The position numbers were made by a program, and so were the translations under genes. DNA of 64,000 bases from Allobosea sp039673065. Lineage in GTDB: Bacteria > Pseudomonadota > Alphaproteobacteria > Rhizobiales > Beijerinckiaceae. Positions 38,509 through 48,962 of the stretch are shown one piece after another. The notes below the pieces were generated by a model. That model saw only the letters and a list, made by a program, of their open reading frames with translations. It searched no databases and had not been told where the DNA came from. The stretch spans positions 1 through 64,000 of the forward strand of contig NZ_JBDJKW010000014.1 of assembly GCF_039673065.1 (NCBI RefSeq), given 5' to 3'. Position 1 is the stretch's first letter; every line of letters begins with the position of its first letter.

Positions 38509-39552
38509 ATGCGAGTCCTGGGCATAGAGACCACCTGTGACGAGACGGCCGCCGCGATCGTGGCGGTCGAGCGTTCGGGCGACACGAAGATCCTCGCCAA
38601 CGAGGTGCTGAGCCAGATCGCGGCGCATGCCGCCTATGGCGGGGTGGTGCCGGAGATCGCGGCGCGCGCCCATGTCGACGCGCTCGACCGGATCGTGGCG
38701 CGCGCCTTCGACACCGCCGGGCTGAAGCCCTCCGAGATCGACGCGGTCGCGGCCGCCGCGGGGCCGGGGCTGATCGGCGGCGTCATGGTCGGTCTGACCA
38801 CGGCGAAGGCGATCGCGCTGGCCACCGGCAAGCCCTTCATCGCGGTCAACCATCTCGAGGGGCATGCGCTGACGGCGCGGCTGACCGACGCGGTCGCCTT
38901 CCCCTATCTGCTACTGCTGGTCTCGGGCGGGCACACCCAGCTGCTCGCGGTGCGCGGCGTCGGCGACTATGTCCGGCTCGGCACCACCATCGACGACGCG
39001 GTCGGCGAGGCCTTCGACAAGATCGCCAAGATGCTCGGCCTGCCCTATCCGGGCGGCCCCTCGGTCGAGCGCGAGGCTTTGACCGGCGATTCCGAGCGCT
39101 TCGAGTTCCCCCGCCCGCTCTCGGGCCGGCCGAAGCCGGATTTCTCGCTGTCGGGCCTCAAGACCGCGGTGCGGCTGATGGCGGAGCGGATCGCGCCGCT
39201 CTCCGACCGCGACGTCGCCGACATCTGCGCTTCCTTCCAGGCGGCGGTCGTCGACGTGCTGGTCGACCGGACGCGGGCCGGGCTGCGTGCCTGCCGCGAG
39301 GCGCAGGTCTCGCCGACCGCGCTGGTCGTCGCCGGCGGCGTCGCCGCCAACGGCTCGATCCGCGCGGCGTTGTCGCGCCTCGCCACAGAGGCCGGCCTGC
39401 CGATGATCGCGCCGCCGCTGGCGCTGTGCGGCGACAATGGCGCGATGATCGCCTGGGCCGGGCTGGAACGGCTGCGGCTCGGCCTCGTCGACGACATGGC
39501 GGCGCTGGCCCGGCCGCGCTGGCCGCTCGACGAGCTCAAGGCGGCCGGCTGA
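38509..39552 (+). CDS. tsaD: tRNA t6A synthase subunit TsaD
   Basis: 347 residues. With TsaB and TsaE it transfers the threonylcarbamoyl group to adenosine 37 of ANN-decoding tRNAs. The metal-binding His pair is H115 and H119 in NHLEGH; the ASKHA-fold phrases MRVLGIETTCDETA, LLVSGGHTQL and VVAGGVAANG are all present. The ATG at 38509 gives the family N-terminus; the frame continues 49 codons upstream but that part is not conserved in type. gpsA, a small protein and an EVE protein follow, the usual order in rhizobia. Confidence 0.96.
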   Translation: MRVLGIETTCDETAAAIVAVERSGDTKILANEVLSQIAAHAAYGGVVPEIAARAHVDALDRIVARAFDTAGLKPSEIDAVAAAAGPGLIGGVMVGLTTAKAIALATGKPFIAVNHLEGHALTARLTDAVAFPYLLLLVSGGHTQLLAVRGVGDYVRLGTTIDDAVGEAFDKIAKMLGLPYPGGPSVEREALTGDSERFEFPRPLSGRPKPDFSLSGLKTAVRLMAERIAPLSDRDVADICASFQAAVVDVLVDRTRAGLRACREAQVSPTALVVAGGVAANGSIRAALSRLATEAGLPMIAPPLALCGDNGAMIAWAGLERLRLGLVDDMAALARPRWPLDELKAAG

Positions 39553-39604
39553 TGCGCCTGCGCGCGAACTACTGCTGTTCCGCACCGGCGCGACGGGCCC
39601 TGCG

Positions 39605-40591
39605 ATGAGCGCGCTGTCGATCGGCGTGGTCGGGGGCGGGGCCTTCGGCGTGGCGCTGGCGCTCTCGGCGGCGCGTGCCGGCCATGGCGTCGTGCTGCAC
39701 GCCCGCGATGCGGAGGCGGTCGCCGCCATGCGCACCCGCCGCGAGGCGCCGCGCCTGCCGGGTGCCGTGCTGCCCGAGAGCGTGGTGCCGACCGCCGAGC
39801 GCGCCGCGCTGGCCGGGGTCGACGCACTGGTTCTCGCGGTGCCGACCCAGGCGCTGCGCGCCGCCTGTGAAGGTCTCGCCGGGGTCCTGCCGGCCGGGCT
39901 GCCGGCGATCTCGGCCGCCAAGGGCATCGAGCAGGCGACCGGCCGCTTCACCACCCAGATCATCGCCGAGACGCTGCCGGGCTGCGTGCCGGCCGTGCTC
40001 TCCGGCCCGAGCTTCGCCGCCGACATCGCCCGCGGCCTGCCGACGGCGCTGACGCTGGCCTGCGCCGATGCGGGCATCAGCGGGCGGCTCGCCGAGGCGC
40101 TGAGCGGCCCGTCGCTGCGCATCTATCACAGCGGCGACGTGCGTGGCGTCGAGATCGGCGGCGCGGCCAAGAACGTGCTGGCGATCGCCGCCGGCATCGC
40201 GATCGGGCTGGGCTATGGCGAGAGCGCCCGCGCGGCGCTGGTGGCGCGCGGCTTCGCCGAGCTGCGCCGCTTCGGCGAGGCCTATGGCGCGCAGGGCGAG
40301 ACGCTGATGGGCCTGTCCGGGCTCGGCGACGTGGTGCTGAGCTGCGCCTCGGCGCAATCGCGCAATTTCGCCTATGGCCAGGCGCTCGGGCAGGGCGCGA
40401 GCCCGCAGGAGGCCGCCGGCGGCAAGCTGGCCGAGGGCGCCTTCACCGCCGCCATCCTCGCCCGCATGGCGCAGGACCGGCAGGTCGAGACGCCGATCGC
40501 CACGGCCGTGGCCGGCATCATTGCCGGGCGGCTCGGCGTGCGCGAGGCGGTCGCCGCGCTGCTGGCCCGCCCGATCCGCTCCGAAACCTGA
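39605..40591 (+). CDS. gpsA: glycerol-3-phosphate dehydrogenase [NAD(P)+]
   Basis: 328 residues. It reduces dihydroxyacetone phosphate to sn-glycerol-3-phosphate, the backbone for phospholipids. The Rossmann start is IGVVGGGAFGVALAL, the substrate-binding Lys is in ISAAKGIEQ, and AVLSGPSFAADIARG and GGAAKNVLAIAAGIAIGLGYG (with the catalytic Lys) follow; GLSGLGDVVLSC is also standard. It lies 52 bases after tsaD. The small unknown gene starts nine bases after its stop. Confidence 0.97.
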   Translation: MSALSIGVVGGGAFGVALALSAARAGHGVVLHARDAEAVAAMRTRREAPRLPGAVLPESVVPTAERAALAGVDALVLAVPTQALRAACEGLAGVLPAGLPAISAAKGIEQATGRFTTQIIAETLPGCVPAVLSGPSFAADIARGLPTALTLACADAGISGRLAEALSGPSLRIYHSGDVRGVEIGGAAKNVLAIAAGIAIGLGYGESARAALVARGFAELRRFGEAYGAQGETLMGLSGLGDVVLSCASAQSRNFAYGQALGQGASPQEAAGGKLAEGAFTAAILARMAQDRQVETPIATAVAGIIAGRLGVREAVAALLARPIRSET

Positions 40592-40600
40592 GGGTAACCC

Positions 40601-40930
40601 ATGGCGAACGACTGGTCCGACCTCACCAAGCGCGTGGCGCGCGGCATCGCCGAGGTGCGCAAGACCACCGGCTCCGAGCTGGTGGCGGAGAGCCAGCCGG
40701 TGCCGCTAGCCGGGCGGATCGCCGGGCGGGTGATCGAGCTGCGCCGCCGGCGCGCCGAGGACGAGCACCGCTTCGTGCTGATCCTGCCATTCGGCGAGGG
40801 CGAGGTCCGCATCGAGCTGTCGCCGCAGGATTATGCCGGGCTGACCCGCGAGATGGTCCGGTTCTGGAACGAGCAGGGCGAGGCGGCGACGCGGCCGCCG
40901 CGCCCGCAGCAGCAAGAGGATGAAGGCTGA
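40601..40930 (+). CDS. small protein of unknown function between gpsA and the EVE gene
   Basis: 109 residues, soluble, highly charged: an N-terminal amphipathic helix (SDLTKRVARGIAEVRK), a basic strand (GRVIELRRRRAEDEHR), an alternating beta stretch with FVLILPFGEGEVRIELS and a last helix, then a Pro/Gln tail. I do not recognise the family. Its stop codon overlaps the start of the EVE-domain gene (TGATG), and it begins nine bases after gpsA, so it is translated as part of the tsaD-gpsA-EVE group. A link to tRNA or nucleic acid modification is only suggested by these neighbours. Confidence 0.75.
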   Translation: MANDWSDLTKRVARGIAEVRKTTGSELVAESQPVPLAGRIAGRVIELRRRRAEDEHRFVLILPFGEGEVRIELSPQDYAGLTREMVRFWNEQGEAATRPPRPQQQEDEG

Positions 40931-41337
40931 TGGCGCACTGGCTGGTCAAATCGGAGCCGTCGGTCTGGTCCTGGGACGACCAGGTCGCGGCCGGCGCCAA
41001 GGGCACGCCCTGGGACGGCGTGAAGAACCACACCGCCAAGCTCAACATGATGGCGATGAAGGCCGGCGAGCAGGTCTTCTTCTACCACTCGAACGAGGGG
41101 CTGGCGGTCGTCGGCATCGTCGAGGTCATCAAGGAGCACTATCCCTGGAAGCCGGGCGAGCCCTGGGTTCTGGTCGACTTCAAGGCGGTGAAGCCGCTGC
41201 CGAAGCCGGTGACGCTGGCGGCCGTCAAGGCCGAGCCCTCGCTGGCGAAAATGTCGCTCGTCACCTCCTTCCGCCTCTCGGTGCAGCCGGTGAGCGACGC
41301 GGAATGGGAGATCGTCTGCCGCATGGGCGGGCTCTGA
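40930..41337 (+). CDS. EVE domain protein
   Basis: 135 residues, one EVE (PUA-like, YTH-related) domain: MAHWLVKSEPSVWSW at the N-terminus, WDGVKNHTAKLNMMAMKAGEQVFFYHS in the centre, and GLAVVGIVEVIKEHYP, closely matching the bacterial relatives of human THYN1. EVE domains bind modified bases in DNA or RNA, for example 5-methylcytosine derivatives, and bacterial EVE genes often sit beside tRNA-modification genes such as tsaD, as here three genes upstream. The start overlaps the stop of the preceding small gene. It converges with the DUF2235 gene 34 bases on. Confidence 0.93.
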   Translation: MAHWLVKSEPSVWSWDDQVAAGAKGTPWDGVKNHTAKLNMMAMKAGEQVFFYHSNEGLAVVGIVEVIKEHYPWKPGEPWVLVDFKAVKPLPKPVTLAAVKAEPSLAKMSLVTSFRLSVQPVSDAEWEIVCRMGGL

Positions 41338-41370
41338 CCGGGCCGGAGGCCGGGGCTCGGTAAATCGGGC

Positions 41371-42492
41371 TCAGTAATAGTGCCCGACGCGCGGATGCCG
41401 GCCCAGCAGCTTCGGCCGATAGGCCAGCTCCGGCGCCTCGAAGCGCGTCTCGATCCCGCCGCAGAGCGCGTCGCGGTCACGGCTGGCGGTCAGGACCTTG
41501 CCGGTGCGGTCACCGCCCGACCAGAGCACGCCCATGCCGGTGCGCTCGTCATGCTGGCGGGCGGTGACGGAGGCGCGGAATTCGTAGTCGCCGCTGTCGA
41601 AGCGCAGGCCGATATCCGGGCGCCGGCAGCGCTCCAGCATCCATGACAGGCTGAGATCGGACAGGCCGCGATCGGCATAGCCGCCGCCGATGTCGGAATG
41701 CACGCCGGGGAACCAGACCTGCTCGATCACCTGGCCGGGCGAGGCGGCGCTCTCGTCCCAGGGCACGGGTGCGAAGGCCTTGCGGTTCTCGTCGATCGAC
41801 AGGGCCTGCAGGCCGAAGGGCACGCTCGCGCCGAGCTTGTGGTCGTGGAAGATGTGCCGGAACGGGTTGGCGAGGTTCATCACGCCGGGCAGGCCGAGCG
41901 CGGCGACGGTGTCGAACACCGCGACCAGATGCACCGGCGCGTCGTGGCAGTGATAGATCCGGCGGAAGTCCTGGGCCCGCCGGCGGCGCTCGCCCGCGCC
42001 CTCCGGCCCCTGGGCGGTCTGGTAGATGGCGATCGCCTCGTCGAGGATCGCCAGCCTGAGCGCCTCGGCCTCGCGGGTGCGGGCGCCGATGTCGACGCCG
42101 TCCTGGATGCGCGCGGGAATGCCGCAGAGCGTGATCGCCGCGGCCAGGCTGCGCACCGTATAGGCCCCGCGGCTGAAGCCGAACACGGCGATGCGGTTGG
42201 CGGCGGGGCTGCCGCCGCCCGGCGGGTCCCAGTTGCAGAGCAGGAATTCGTAGCCGTCGCGGATATTGCGGGTGATGCCGGCGCCGGTGGCCTTGCCGAT
42301 GAGGTTGCGGCCCCAGCGCGTCCAGCTCAGCTTGCGGCCGGGCTCGGCGCCGACGCCGGGATCGTAGAAGCAGGGCTGCGACGGCTCGGTCCGCGCCCAT
42401 TCGTAGAGCTTGAAGACGTTGCTGGCGCCGGCATCGACGCGCACGCCGCGCTGGCCGGTCCCGTCGGAAAACACGCAGAGCGTCCTGGTCAT
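41371..42492 (-). CDS. DUF2235 alpha/beta-hydrolase (Tle1-like)
   Basis: 373 residues of the DUF2235 family. The nucleophile elbow is GFSRGA (G-x-S-x-G), preceded by the family signature TRTLCVFSDGTGQ and YDPGVGAE; a catalytic Asp is expected in VAVFDTVAALG and the His in WFPGVHSDIGGGY. The best-known members are type VI secretion phospholipase effectors (Tle1); a free-standing chromosomal copy without vgrG, PAAR or an immunity gene next to it is more likely a housekeeping esterase or lipase. No signal peptide. A GGGAGGGGA ribosome site precedes the ATG at 42490-42492. Confidence 0.88.
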   Translation of the reverse strand: MTRTLCVFSDGTGQRGVRVDAGASNVFKLYEWARTEPSQPCFYDPGVGAEPGRKLSWTRWGRNLIGKATGAGITRNIRDGYEFLLCNWDPPGGGSPAANRIAVFGFSRGAYTVRSLAAAITLCGIPARIQDGVDIGARTREAEALRLAILDEAIAIYQTAQGPEGAGERRRRAQDFRRIYHCHDAPVHLVAVFDTVAALGLPGVMNLANPFRHIFHDHKLGASVPFGLQALSIDENRKAFAPVPWDESAASPGQVIEQVWFPGVHSDIGGGYADRGLSDLSLSWMLERCRRPDIGLRFDSGDYEFRASVTARQHDERTGMGVLWSGGDRTGKVLTASRDRDALCGGIETRFEAPELAYRPKLLGRHPRVGHYY

Positions 42493-42627
42493 GACCTGTC
42501 CCCTCCCGCGCACGCGAAGGCGTGCCGCCATGGGGATAGTAGCAAAGGTCTATGCAACCGGGGATTGTATTTTTCGCGCGCTGTCCACTGCCAAAGTCGC
42601 AGCAACGAAAGTGCGAGCCCATTGCGC

Positions 42628-42655
42628 TTGTCCGCGTGGCCACGGGTCCTATGAT
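42628..42655 (+). promoter_or_regulatory. candidate promoter of acs
   Basis: TTGTCC at 42628-42633 and TATGAT at 42650-42655 with a 16-base spacer, about 100 bases upstream of the acs start. The -10 matches consensus at five of six bases. It lies in a 262-base gap with local AT-rich patches and no convincing gene. Confidence 0.4.
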
Positions 42656-42754
42656 GCGCCGAATTCGAAAGAAGCGGGGCCGGCGCCGGCGATGTCACGA
42701 CGTCGTCGCGACCATGGCCGACGCGATATCGCCCAGCTGCGGGGAGGCGCCTTG

Positions 42755-44707
<1,953 letters not shown>

Positions 44708-44742
44708 CGGCCGACGGGCGGCGGCACTTTGCATGAGGTACG

Positions 44743-44774
44743 AGGCCGGGCGAAAGCCCGGCCTTCGTCTTTTT
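44743..44774 (+). terminator. Rho-independent terminator after acs
   Basis: A nine-pair stem (44743-44751 with 44756-44764) capped by a GAAA tetraloop, followed by TCG and then TCTTTTT. It separates acs from the DUF3892 gene. Confidence 0.9.
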
Positions 44775-44849
44775 GCGTGCTCTTGCCAGAAAGTGCAACT
44801 TATAGTTGATTTTTCCGGCGGTGATGTCGCCGCGCGCAGGAGGTGCCCC

Positions 44850-45134
44850 ATGGCAGGCCGCTATCAGATCAGCTGCATCAACAAGACCAACCGCGAAAGC
44901 CCGTATGAGTGCATCAGCCATGTCGGCGGCGTCGGCGGTTCGCGGTGGAAGCTGCCGGTTTCGGAGGTGATCGCCCGGATCGAGTCCGGCGCTGACAGCT
45001 TCTATGTGAGCCGTCCGCTGGGCGACACCGTCGAGGTCATCGTCGCGGTCAGCCGCCTCGGGCACAAATACATCAAGACGGAGGCGGACGGCGACGCGCC
45101 GAACAACCTGCTCAGCCTTCCCGAGTGCCCCTGA
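44850..45134 (+). CDS. DUF3892 domain small protein
   Basis: 94 residues, matching DUF3892: an N-terminal strand (YQISCINKTNRES), a loop with ISHVGGVGGSRWKLPVSEVIARIESGA, a strand with DSFYVSRPLGDTVEVIVAV, then KYIKTEADGDAPNNLLSLPEC. The family is small, widespread and without known function. The ATG has a perfect AGGAGG eight bases upstream. It follows the acs terminator, so it has its own promoter; the upstream stretch is locally AT-rich (a TTATAGTTGATTTTT patch near 44799). It converges with the fur gene. Confidence 0.85.
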   Translation: MAGRYQISCINKTNRESPYECISHVGGVGGSRWKLPVSEVIARIESGADSFYVSRPLGDTVEVIVAVSRLGHKYIKTEADGDAPNNLLSLPECP

Positions 45135-45177
45135 GGCCGGACGGCACACATCGGCACCGCCGTCGAGGCCTACGCCC

Positions 45178-45630
45178 TCAGGCGCGGGCCTTGCGGCGCG
45201 ACGGGGCGGGCAGCTTGCGACCGTAGAGCTCGAGCCGGTGGCGGACGATCTCGTAGCCGAGCTCGCTGGCGATCTTGGCCTGCAGCGCCTCGATCTCGGG
45301 CGAGGAGAACTCCACCACTGCGCCGGTCTCTACGTCGATCAGGTGGTCGTGATGGTCCTGGTCGGCGTGCTCGTAGCGCGAGACCCCGTCCTGGAAGGCG
45401 TGGCGCTCGATCGCCCCTTGCGTCTCCAGCAGCTTCATCGTGCGGTAGACGGTGGAGAGCGACAGCGTCGGGTCGCAGGCGAAGGCGCGGCTGAAGATGC
45501 CCTTCGCGTCGGGATGGTCGTCGGATTCGGCGAGGATGCGCAGGATCAGGCGGCGCTGCTGCGTCATCCGCAGCCCGGCCTTCCTGAGCTGGCTTTCGAA
45601 AGCCGCCACGCGTTTCGCGATTCCGTTCAT
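45178..45630 (-). CDS. fur: Fur family metalloregulator (Fur/Mur)
   Basis: 150 residues. The N-terminal winged helix (RMTQQRRLILRIL, STVYRTMKLLE) is followed by the dimerisation and metal region with the HADQDHHDHLIDVETG stretch of Fur proteins. There is no Zur- or PerR-specific feature and no CxxC zinc site, as is usual in rhizobial Fur, which responds to manganese and is then called Mur; which metal it senses here is not known. Metal-bound dimers repress iron or manganese uptake genes. A 30-base symmetric element lies 30 bases upstream of its start, suggesting autoregulation. An enoyl-CoA hydratase-like gene lies upstream on the same strand. Confidence 0.93.
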   Translation of the reverse strand: MNGIAKRVAAFESQLRKAGLRMTQQRRLILRILAESDDHPDAKGIFSRAFACDPTLSLSTVYRTMKLLETQGAIERHAFQDGVSRYEHADQDHHDHLIDVETGAVVEFSSPEIEALQAKIASELGYEIVRHRLELYGRKLPAPSRRKARA

Positions 45631-45659
45631 CGGCGAGACCTAGCAACGGCCGACCGCTT

Positions 45660-45689
45660 TTGCAAAACTCTATCGATACTCATTTGCAA
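45660..45689 (-). promoter_or_regulatory. symmetric operator-like element upstream of fur
   Basis: TTGCAA-N5-TATCGATA-N5-TTGCAA: the outer hexamers (45660-45665, 45684-45689) and the central octamer (45671-45678) are each palindromes and are arranged symmetrically. It lies 30-59 bases before the fur start. Rhizobial Mur sites contain TGCAA-type half sites, so autoregulation is plausible. Confidence 0.6.
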
Positions 45690-45760
45690 GAGCGGGAGAG
45701 CGCACGCACGCCTGTGAGGACGCTCTGCGCGCGGCCTGCCGCAGCCGCGGGCGCGGCCTC

Positions 45761-46507
45761 TCAGCGCCGGCCGAGAAAAGCCGCGAAGGCCGCCTGCGCT
45801 TCGGCCGAGACCAGCCGCTCGCCAAAATGGCGGGCTTCGGTCGCGATGGTCTCGGCGACGGCGGCGGCGCCGCCGCGCTTGAGCAGCGCCTTGGTCAGCG
45901 CGATCGATTCCGGCGGCAGGGCGGCGAGCGCCGCGGCCTTGCGCGTCGCGATTCCGAGCGCCTCGCCCTCCTCGGTCACCGCGTTGAGCAGGCCTGCCTC
46001 CAGCGCCGCCTGCGCATCGAAGGCCTCGCCCAGCATCAGGAGCTCGGCCGCCTTCTTCGGGCCTGCGACCAGCGGCATCAGATAGCTCGAGCCGCCCTCC
46101 GGGCAGAGGCCGAGCGTGACGAAGGGCAGGCGGAAGCTGGCGCCGCGCCCGGCGAAGGCGAGGTCGCAATGCAGCAGCATGGTGGTGCCGATGCCGACCG
46201 CGAAGCCCTCGACCGCGGCGACGATCGGCTTGCGCGCCGTCGAGATCGCCTCGAGGAAGTCGATGGCGACGCGCGGGATCGCGGCGCCGGCGGCGGCGAA
46301 GTCCTTGATGTCGTTGCCGCTGGTGAAGCAGCCGCCGGCCCCGGTGAGCACGATGGCGCGGATGTCGGACGCGGCCTCGGCCTCGGCGAGCGCGTCGATC
46401 AGCGCCCGGTAGCTGGCGCGGTCGAGGGCGTTGCGGCGGTCGGGCCGGTTCATGGTGATGCGGCGGACGCCCTCGGCGACGGTTTCGCTCAGCACGGTCT
46501 CGGACAT
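45761..46507 (-). CDS. enoyl-CoA hydratase/isomerase family protein
   Basis: 248 residues, crotonase fold. The CoA-binding and oxyanion-hole stretches are ITMNRPDRRNALD, GGCFTSGNDIKDF and AVEGFAVGIGTTMLLHCDLAFA; the usual catalytic Glu pair region reads VTLGLCPEGGSSYLMP, with one Glu visible, so it could be an enoyl-CoA hydratase or isomerase. Substrate unknown. The ATG at 46505-46507 is the natural start; the frame runs on upstream without conservation. It lies between the binding-protein gene and fur, 131 bases from the fur start, same strand. Confidence 0.9.
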   Translation of the reverse strand: MSETVLSETVAEGVRRITMNRPDRRNALDRASYRALIDALAEAEAASDIRAIVLTGAGGCFTSGNDIKDFAAAGAAIPRVAIDFLEAISTARKPIVAAVEGFAVGIGTTMLLHCDLAFAGRGASFRLPFVTLGLCPEGGSSYLMPLVAGPKKAAELLMLGEAFDAQAALEAGLLNAVTEEGEALGIATRKAAALAALPPESIALTKALLKRGGAAAVAETIATEARHFGERLVSAEAQAAFAAFLGRR

Positions 46508-46589
46508 GGCGGCTCGGCTCGCTCGTTCTCGGCGTCGGTCGCCGCGGACGATGGGCGAGGCGCCGGCCAGGGTCAAGGAAGCGCCCGGC

Positions 46590-47438
46590 TCAGAACGGGC
46601 TCACCGGGAAGAAGCGGATGAACAGGCGGGCATAGCTGCCGTCGTCGTGCAGCGCTTGCAGGGCGAAGTCGATGGCGCGCTTCAGGACGAGGTCGTCCTT
46701 GCGCACCAGGAAGGCGATGCCGTCGCCGAAATAATGCGATTCGAGATAGGGGCCGCCGGCGAAGGCGAAGTCGGCCCCGCCGGGCGCGGCCAGCAGCAGC
46801 GACAGCGCCATGCCGTCGGCGAAGACGTATTCGGCGTCGCCGCTGCGCAGCAGCGCCAGCGCAGCCGGCAGGCCCGGCACCTCGCGGCGCTGCACGAAGG
46901 GCGCCAGCCGCTCGAGGAAGGCCTGGTGCGCGGTGCCCGCGACGACGGCGACGCGCTTGCCTTGCAGCGCCGGCAGGTCGAGTTCGGGGGCGGCATTGCC
47001 GCGCGTCGTCAGGAAGCGCGCCGGGAAGCGGTGATAGAGATGGCTGGCGGCGAAGCGGCTGCGCAGCGCCTGCGTCACCGGGATGGCGGCGGCCAGCACG
47101 TCGCCGCGCCCTTCCGCCAGCGAGTCGAGCAGCGTGTCGAAGCGCCGCGCCTGGATGGTGCAGGTCAGCGCCAGCTTCTCGCAGACGGCGCGGGCGAGCT
47201 CGACCGAGAACCCGGTCAGCCCGCCTTCCGGCGCGGCGAAATGCAGCGGCGGGAACTCGTCGTCGGTGAGGAAGCGCACCACCCGCGGCGGGCCGAGATC
47301 CGGCCGCTCGACCCTGACGCTCGGGTCCCAGTAGTTTGGCACGACATAGCCGGGCGCCGCGCGGGCGCCTGCGGCGGGCAGGAGCAGCAGGGCCGCCAGC
47401 GCAAAGCGGGCCAGGGCGTTCGCGAAGCGGGCGATCAT
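46590..47438 (-). CDS. family 3 periplasmic solute-binding protein
   Basis: 282 residues with a signal peptide (about 1-27, cleavage after ARA) and an SBP_bac_3 fold. The mature protein shows the FLTDDEFPPLHF and GLTGFSVELARAVCEKL openings and GTAHQAFLERL in the second lobe. Such proteins usually bind amino acids or opines. It is the last gene of the uronate operon, 55 bases after the fructuronate-reductase-like gene, yet no membrane or ATPase component of its own transporter is present. It may serve a transporter elsewhere or act as a sensor. Ligand unknown. Confidence 0.85.
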   Translation of the reverse strand: MIARFANALARFALAALLLLPAAGARAAPGYVVPNYWDPSVRVERPDLGPPRVVRFLTDDEFPPLHFAAPEGGLTGFSVELARAVCEKLALTCTIQARRFDTLLDSLAEGRGDVLAAAIPVTQALRSRFAASHLYHRFPARFLTTRGNAAPELDLPALQGKRVAVVAGTAHQAFLERLAPFVQRREVPGLPAALALLRSGDAEYVFADGMALSLLLAAPGGADFAFAGGPYLESHYFGDGIAFLVRKDDLVLKRAIDFALQALHDDGSYARLFIRFFPVSPF

Positions 47439-47492
47439 GCCGGCATCTGGCGCCAGTGCGGGCCCGGGATCAAGAGCGGCCCCGCCGCGCGC

Positions 47493-48962
47493 TCAGCCGA
47501 GCGCGGCTGCCGTCGCCGCGGCGCCCTTGTCGAACAGGCCGGCGAGATGGCGCTCGACCGCGGCGGTGAAGCGCGGCTCGCGCGGCAGGTCGTCGCCGAA
47601 GATCGCGCCGATGCCGAGCAGCGCCTGCGACAGGCGGCCGGCGTCGCGGCCGGCCTGCGCGGCGCGGGCGGCGAATTCGGGGCTGAGCGGGTCGCGCACG
47701 TCGATCGGCTGGCCCCGCTCGTCGGTGCCGGCGACATAGGCCATCCAGGCGGCGACGCCGAGCGCCAGATGCGCAATCGGCGCGTCGGCCTTCAGCCGGT
47801 CGCGGATGGTGCCGAGCAGGCGCTGCGGCAGCTTCTGCGAGCCGTCCATGGCGATCTGCCAGGTGCGGTGGCGGATCGCCGGATTGCGGAAGCGCGCCAG
47901 CAGCTCGCCGGCATAGATGTCGAGGTTGACGCCCTGCGGCGCCGGCACGGTGGGGGCGACCTCCTGCCAGAAACCGCCGAGGAAGCGCGCCAGGACGGGA
48001 TCGCCGCTGGCCTGCGCCACCGTCTCGTGGCCGGCGAGATAGCCGAGATAGGCCAGGCAGGAATGCGCGCCGTTGAGCATGCGCAGCTTCATGAACTCGA
48101 AGGGTGCGACCTCCGAGACCATCTGCGCGCCGACCGCGTCCCAGCGCGGGCGGCCGAGGGTGAAGACGTCCTCCACCGCCCATTGCCGGAAGGGCTCGCC
48201 GATCACCGGGGCGGCGTCGTCGAGCCCGAGCAGGCCGGCGACCTCGGCGATGTCGGCGTCCGTGGTGGCCGGTACGATGCGGTCGACCATGGTCGAGGGG
48301 AAGGCGCCGTTCGCCGCGATCCAGGCCGCCAGCCTGTCGTCGCGCAGCGCCGCGAAATCCTGCACCAGCCCGGCGAGCACCCGGCCGTTATGCGGGAGGT
48401 TGTCGCAGCTCAGCGCGGTGAAGGGGGCCAGTCGCTCCGCCTTGCGCAGCGCCAGCGCCGCGACGATCAGCCCGATCGCCGAGCGCGGCGCCTGCGGATT
48501 GGCGAGGTCGTGGACGATGTCGGGATGGTCGGCCCTGAGCCGCCCCGTCGCCGGATCGTGGCAATAGCCCTTCTCGGTGACGGTCAGCGAGACGATGCGG
48601 GTCTGCGCCGCCGCGAGCCGGGCGACCAGCGCGCCGGGATCCTCGGGCGCGACCATGACGCTGCGCACCGAGCCGATGACGCGCAGCTCCGGGCCGGAGG
48701 GCGCGCGCTTCAGGAAGGTGTAGAGCCCGTCCTGCGGGGCGAGGCGGTCGCGCTGGTCGGGCCGCTGCAGGCTGGCGCCGGTGATGCCCCAGGCCCCGGC
48801 CTCGACCGCGAGCGCATCGTCGGTGAACTCGCAGAGATGGGCGCGGGCGAAGGCGCCGAGCCCGAGATGGACGATGCCCTGCTCCAGCGCGGCGCGCTGG
48901 TAGCCGGGGCGGCGGATGGCGGCCGGCAGGCCGTGCAGGGTGGCGTCGGACAGGCGCGTCAC
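47493..48962 (-). CDS. mannitol dehydrogenase family, fructuronate reductase-like
   Basis: 489 residues. A long-chain polyol dehydrogenase with the N-terminal NAD-binding stretch HLGLGAFARAHLCEF, the catalytic region EFMKLRMLNGAHSCLAYLG (active-site Lys, Asn and His), and SLTVTEKGYC in the middle. UxuB-type enzymes reduce D-fructuronate to D-mannonate; mannitol 2-dehydrogenase has the same fold, so the substrate is chosen by context: it follows kduD and uxaC in one operon. The mannonate dehydratase (uxuA) that should follow is not in the window. The start ATG at 48960-48962 gives the usual N-terminus. Confidence 0.9.
   Translation of the reverse strand: MTRLSDATLHGLPAAIRRPGYQRAALEQGIVHLGLGAFARAHLCEFTDDALAVEAGAWGITGASLQRPDQRDRLAPQDGLYTFLKRAPSGPELRVIGSVRSVMVAPEDPGALVARLAAAQTRIVSLTVTEKGYCHDPATGRLRADHPDIVHDLANPQAPRSAIGLIVAALALRKAERLAPFTALSCDNLPHNGRVLAGLVQDFAALRDDRLAAWIAANGAFPSTMVDRIVPATTDADIAEVAGLLGLDDAAPVIGEPFRQWAVEDVFTLGRPRWDAVGAQMVSEVAPFEFMKLRMLNGAHSCLAYLGYLAGHETVAQASGDPVLARFLGGFWQEVAPTVPAPQGVNLDIYAGELLARFRNPAIRHRTWQIAMDGSQKLPQRLLGTIRDRLKADAPIAHLALGVAAWMAYVAGTDERGQPIDVRDPLSPEFAARAAQAGRDAGRLSQALLGIGAIFGDDLPREPRFTAAVERHLAGLFDKGAAATAAALG

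Noticed and set aside
42493..42754. Small gene in the gap before acs
   Set aside because: Short open frames exist but have no ribosome site or sensible composition; the gap looks regulatory.
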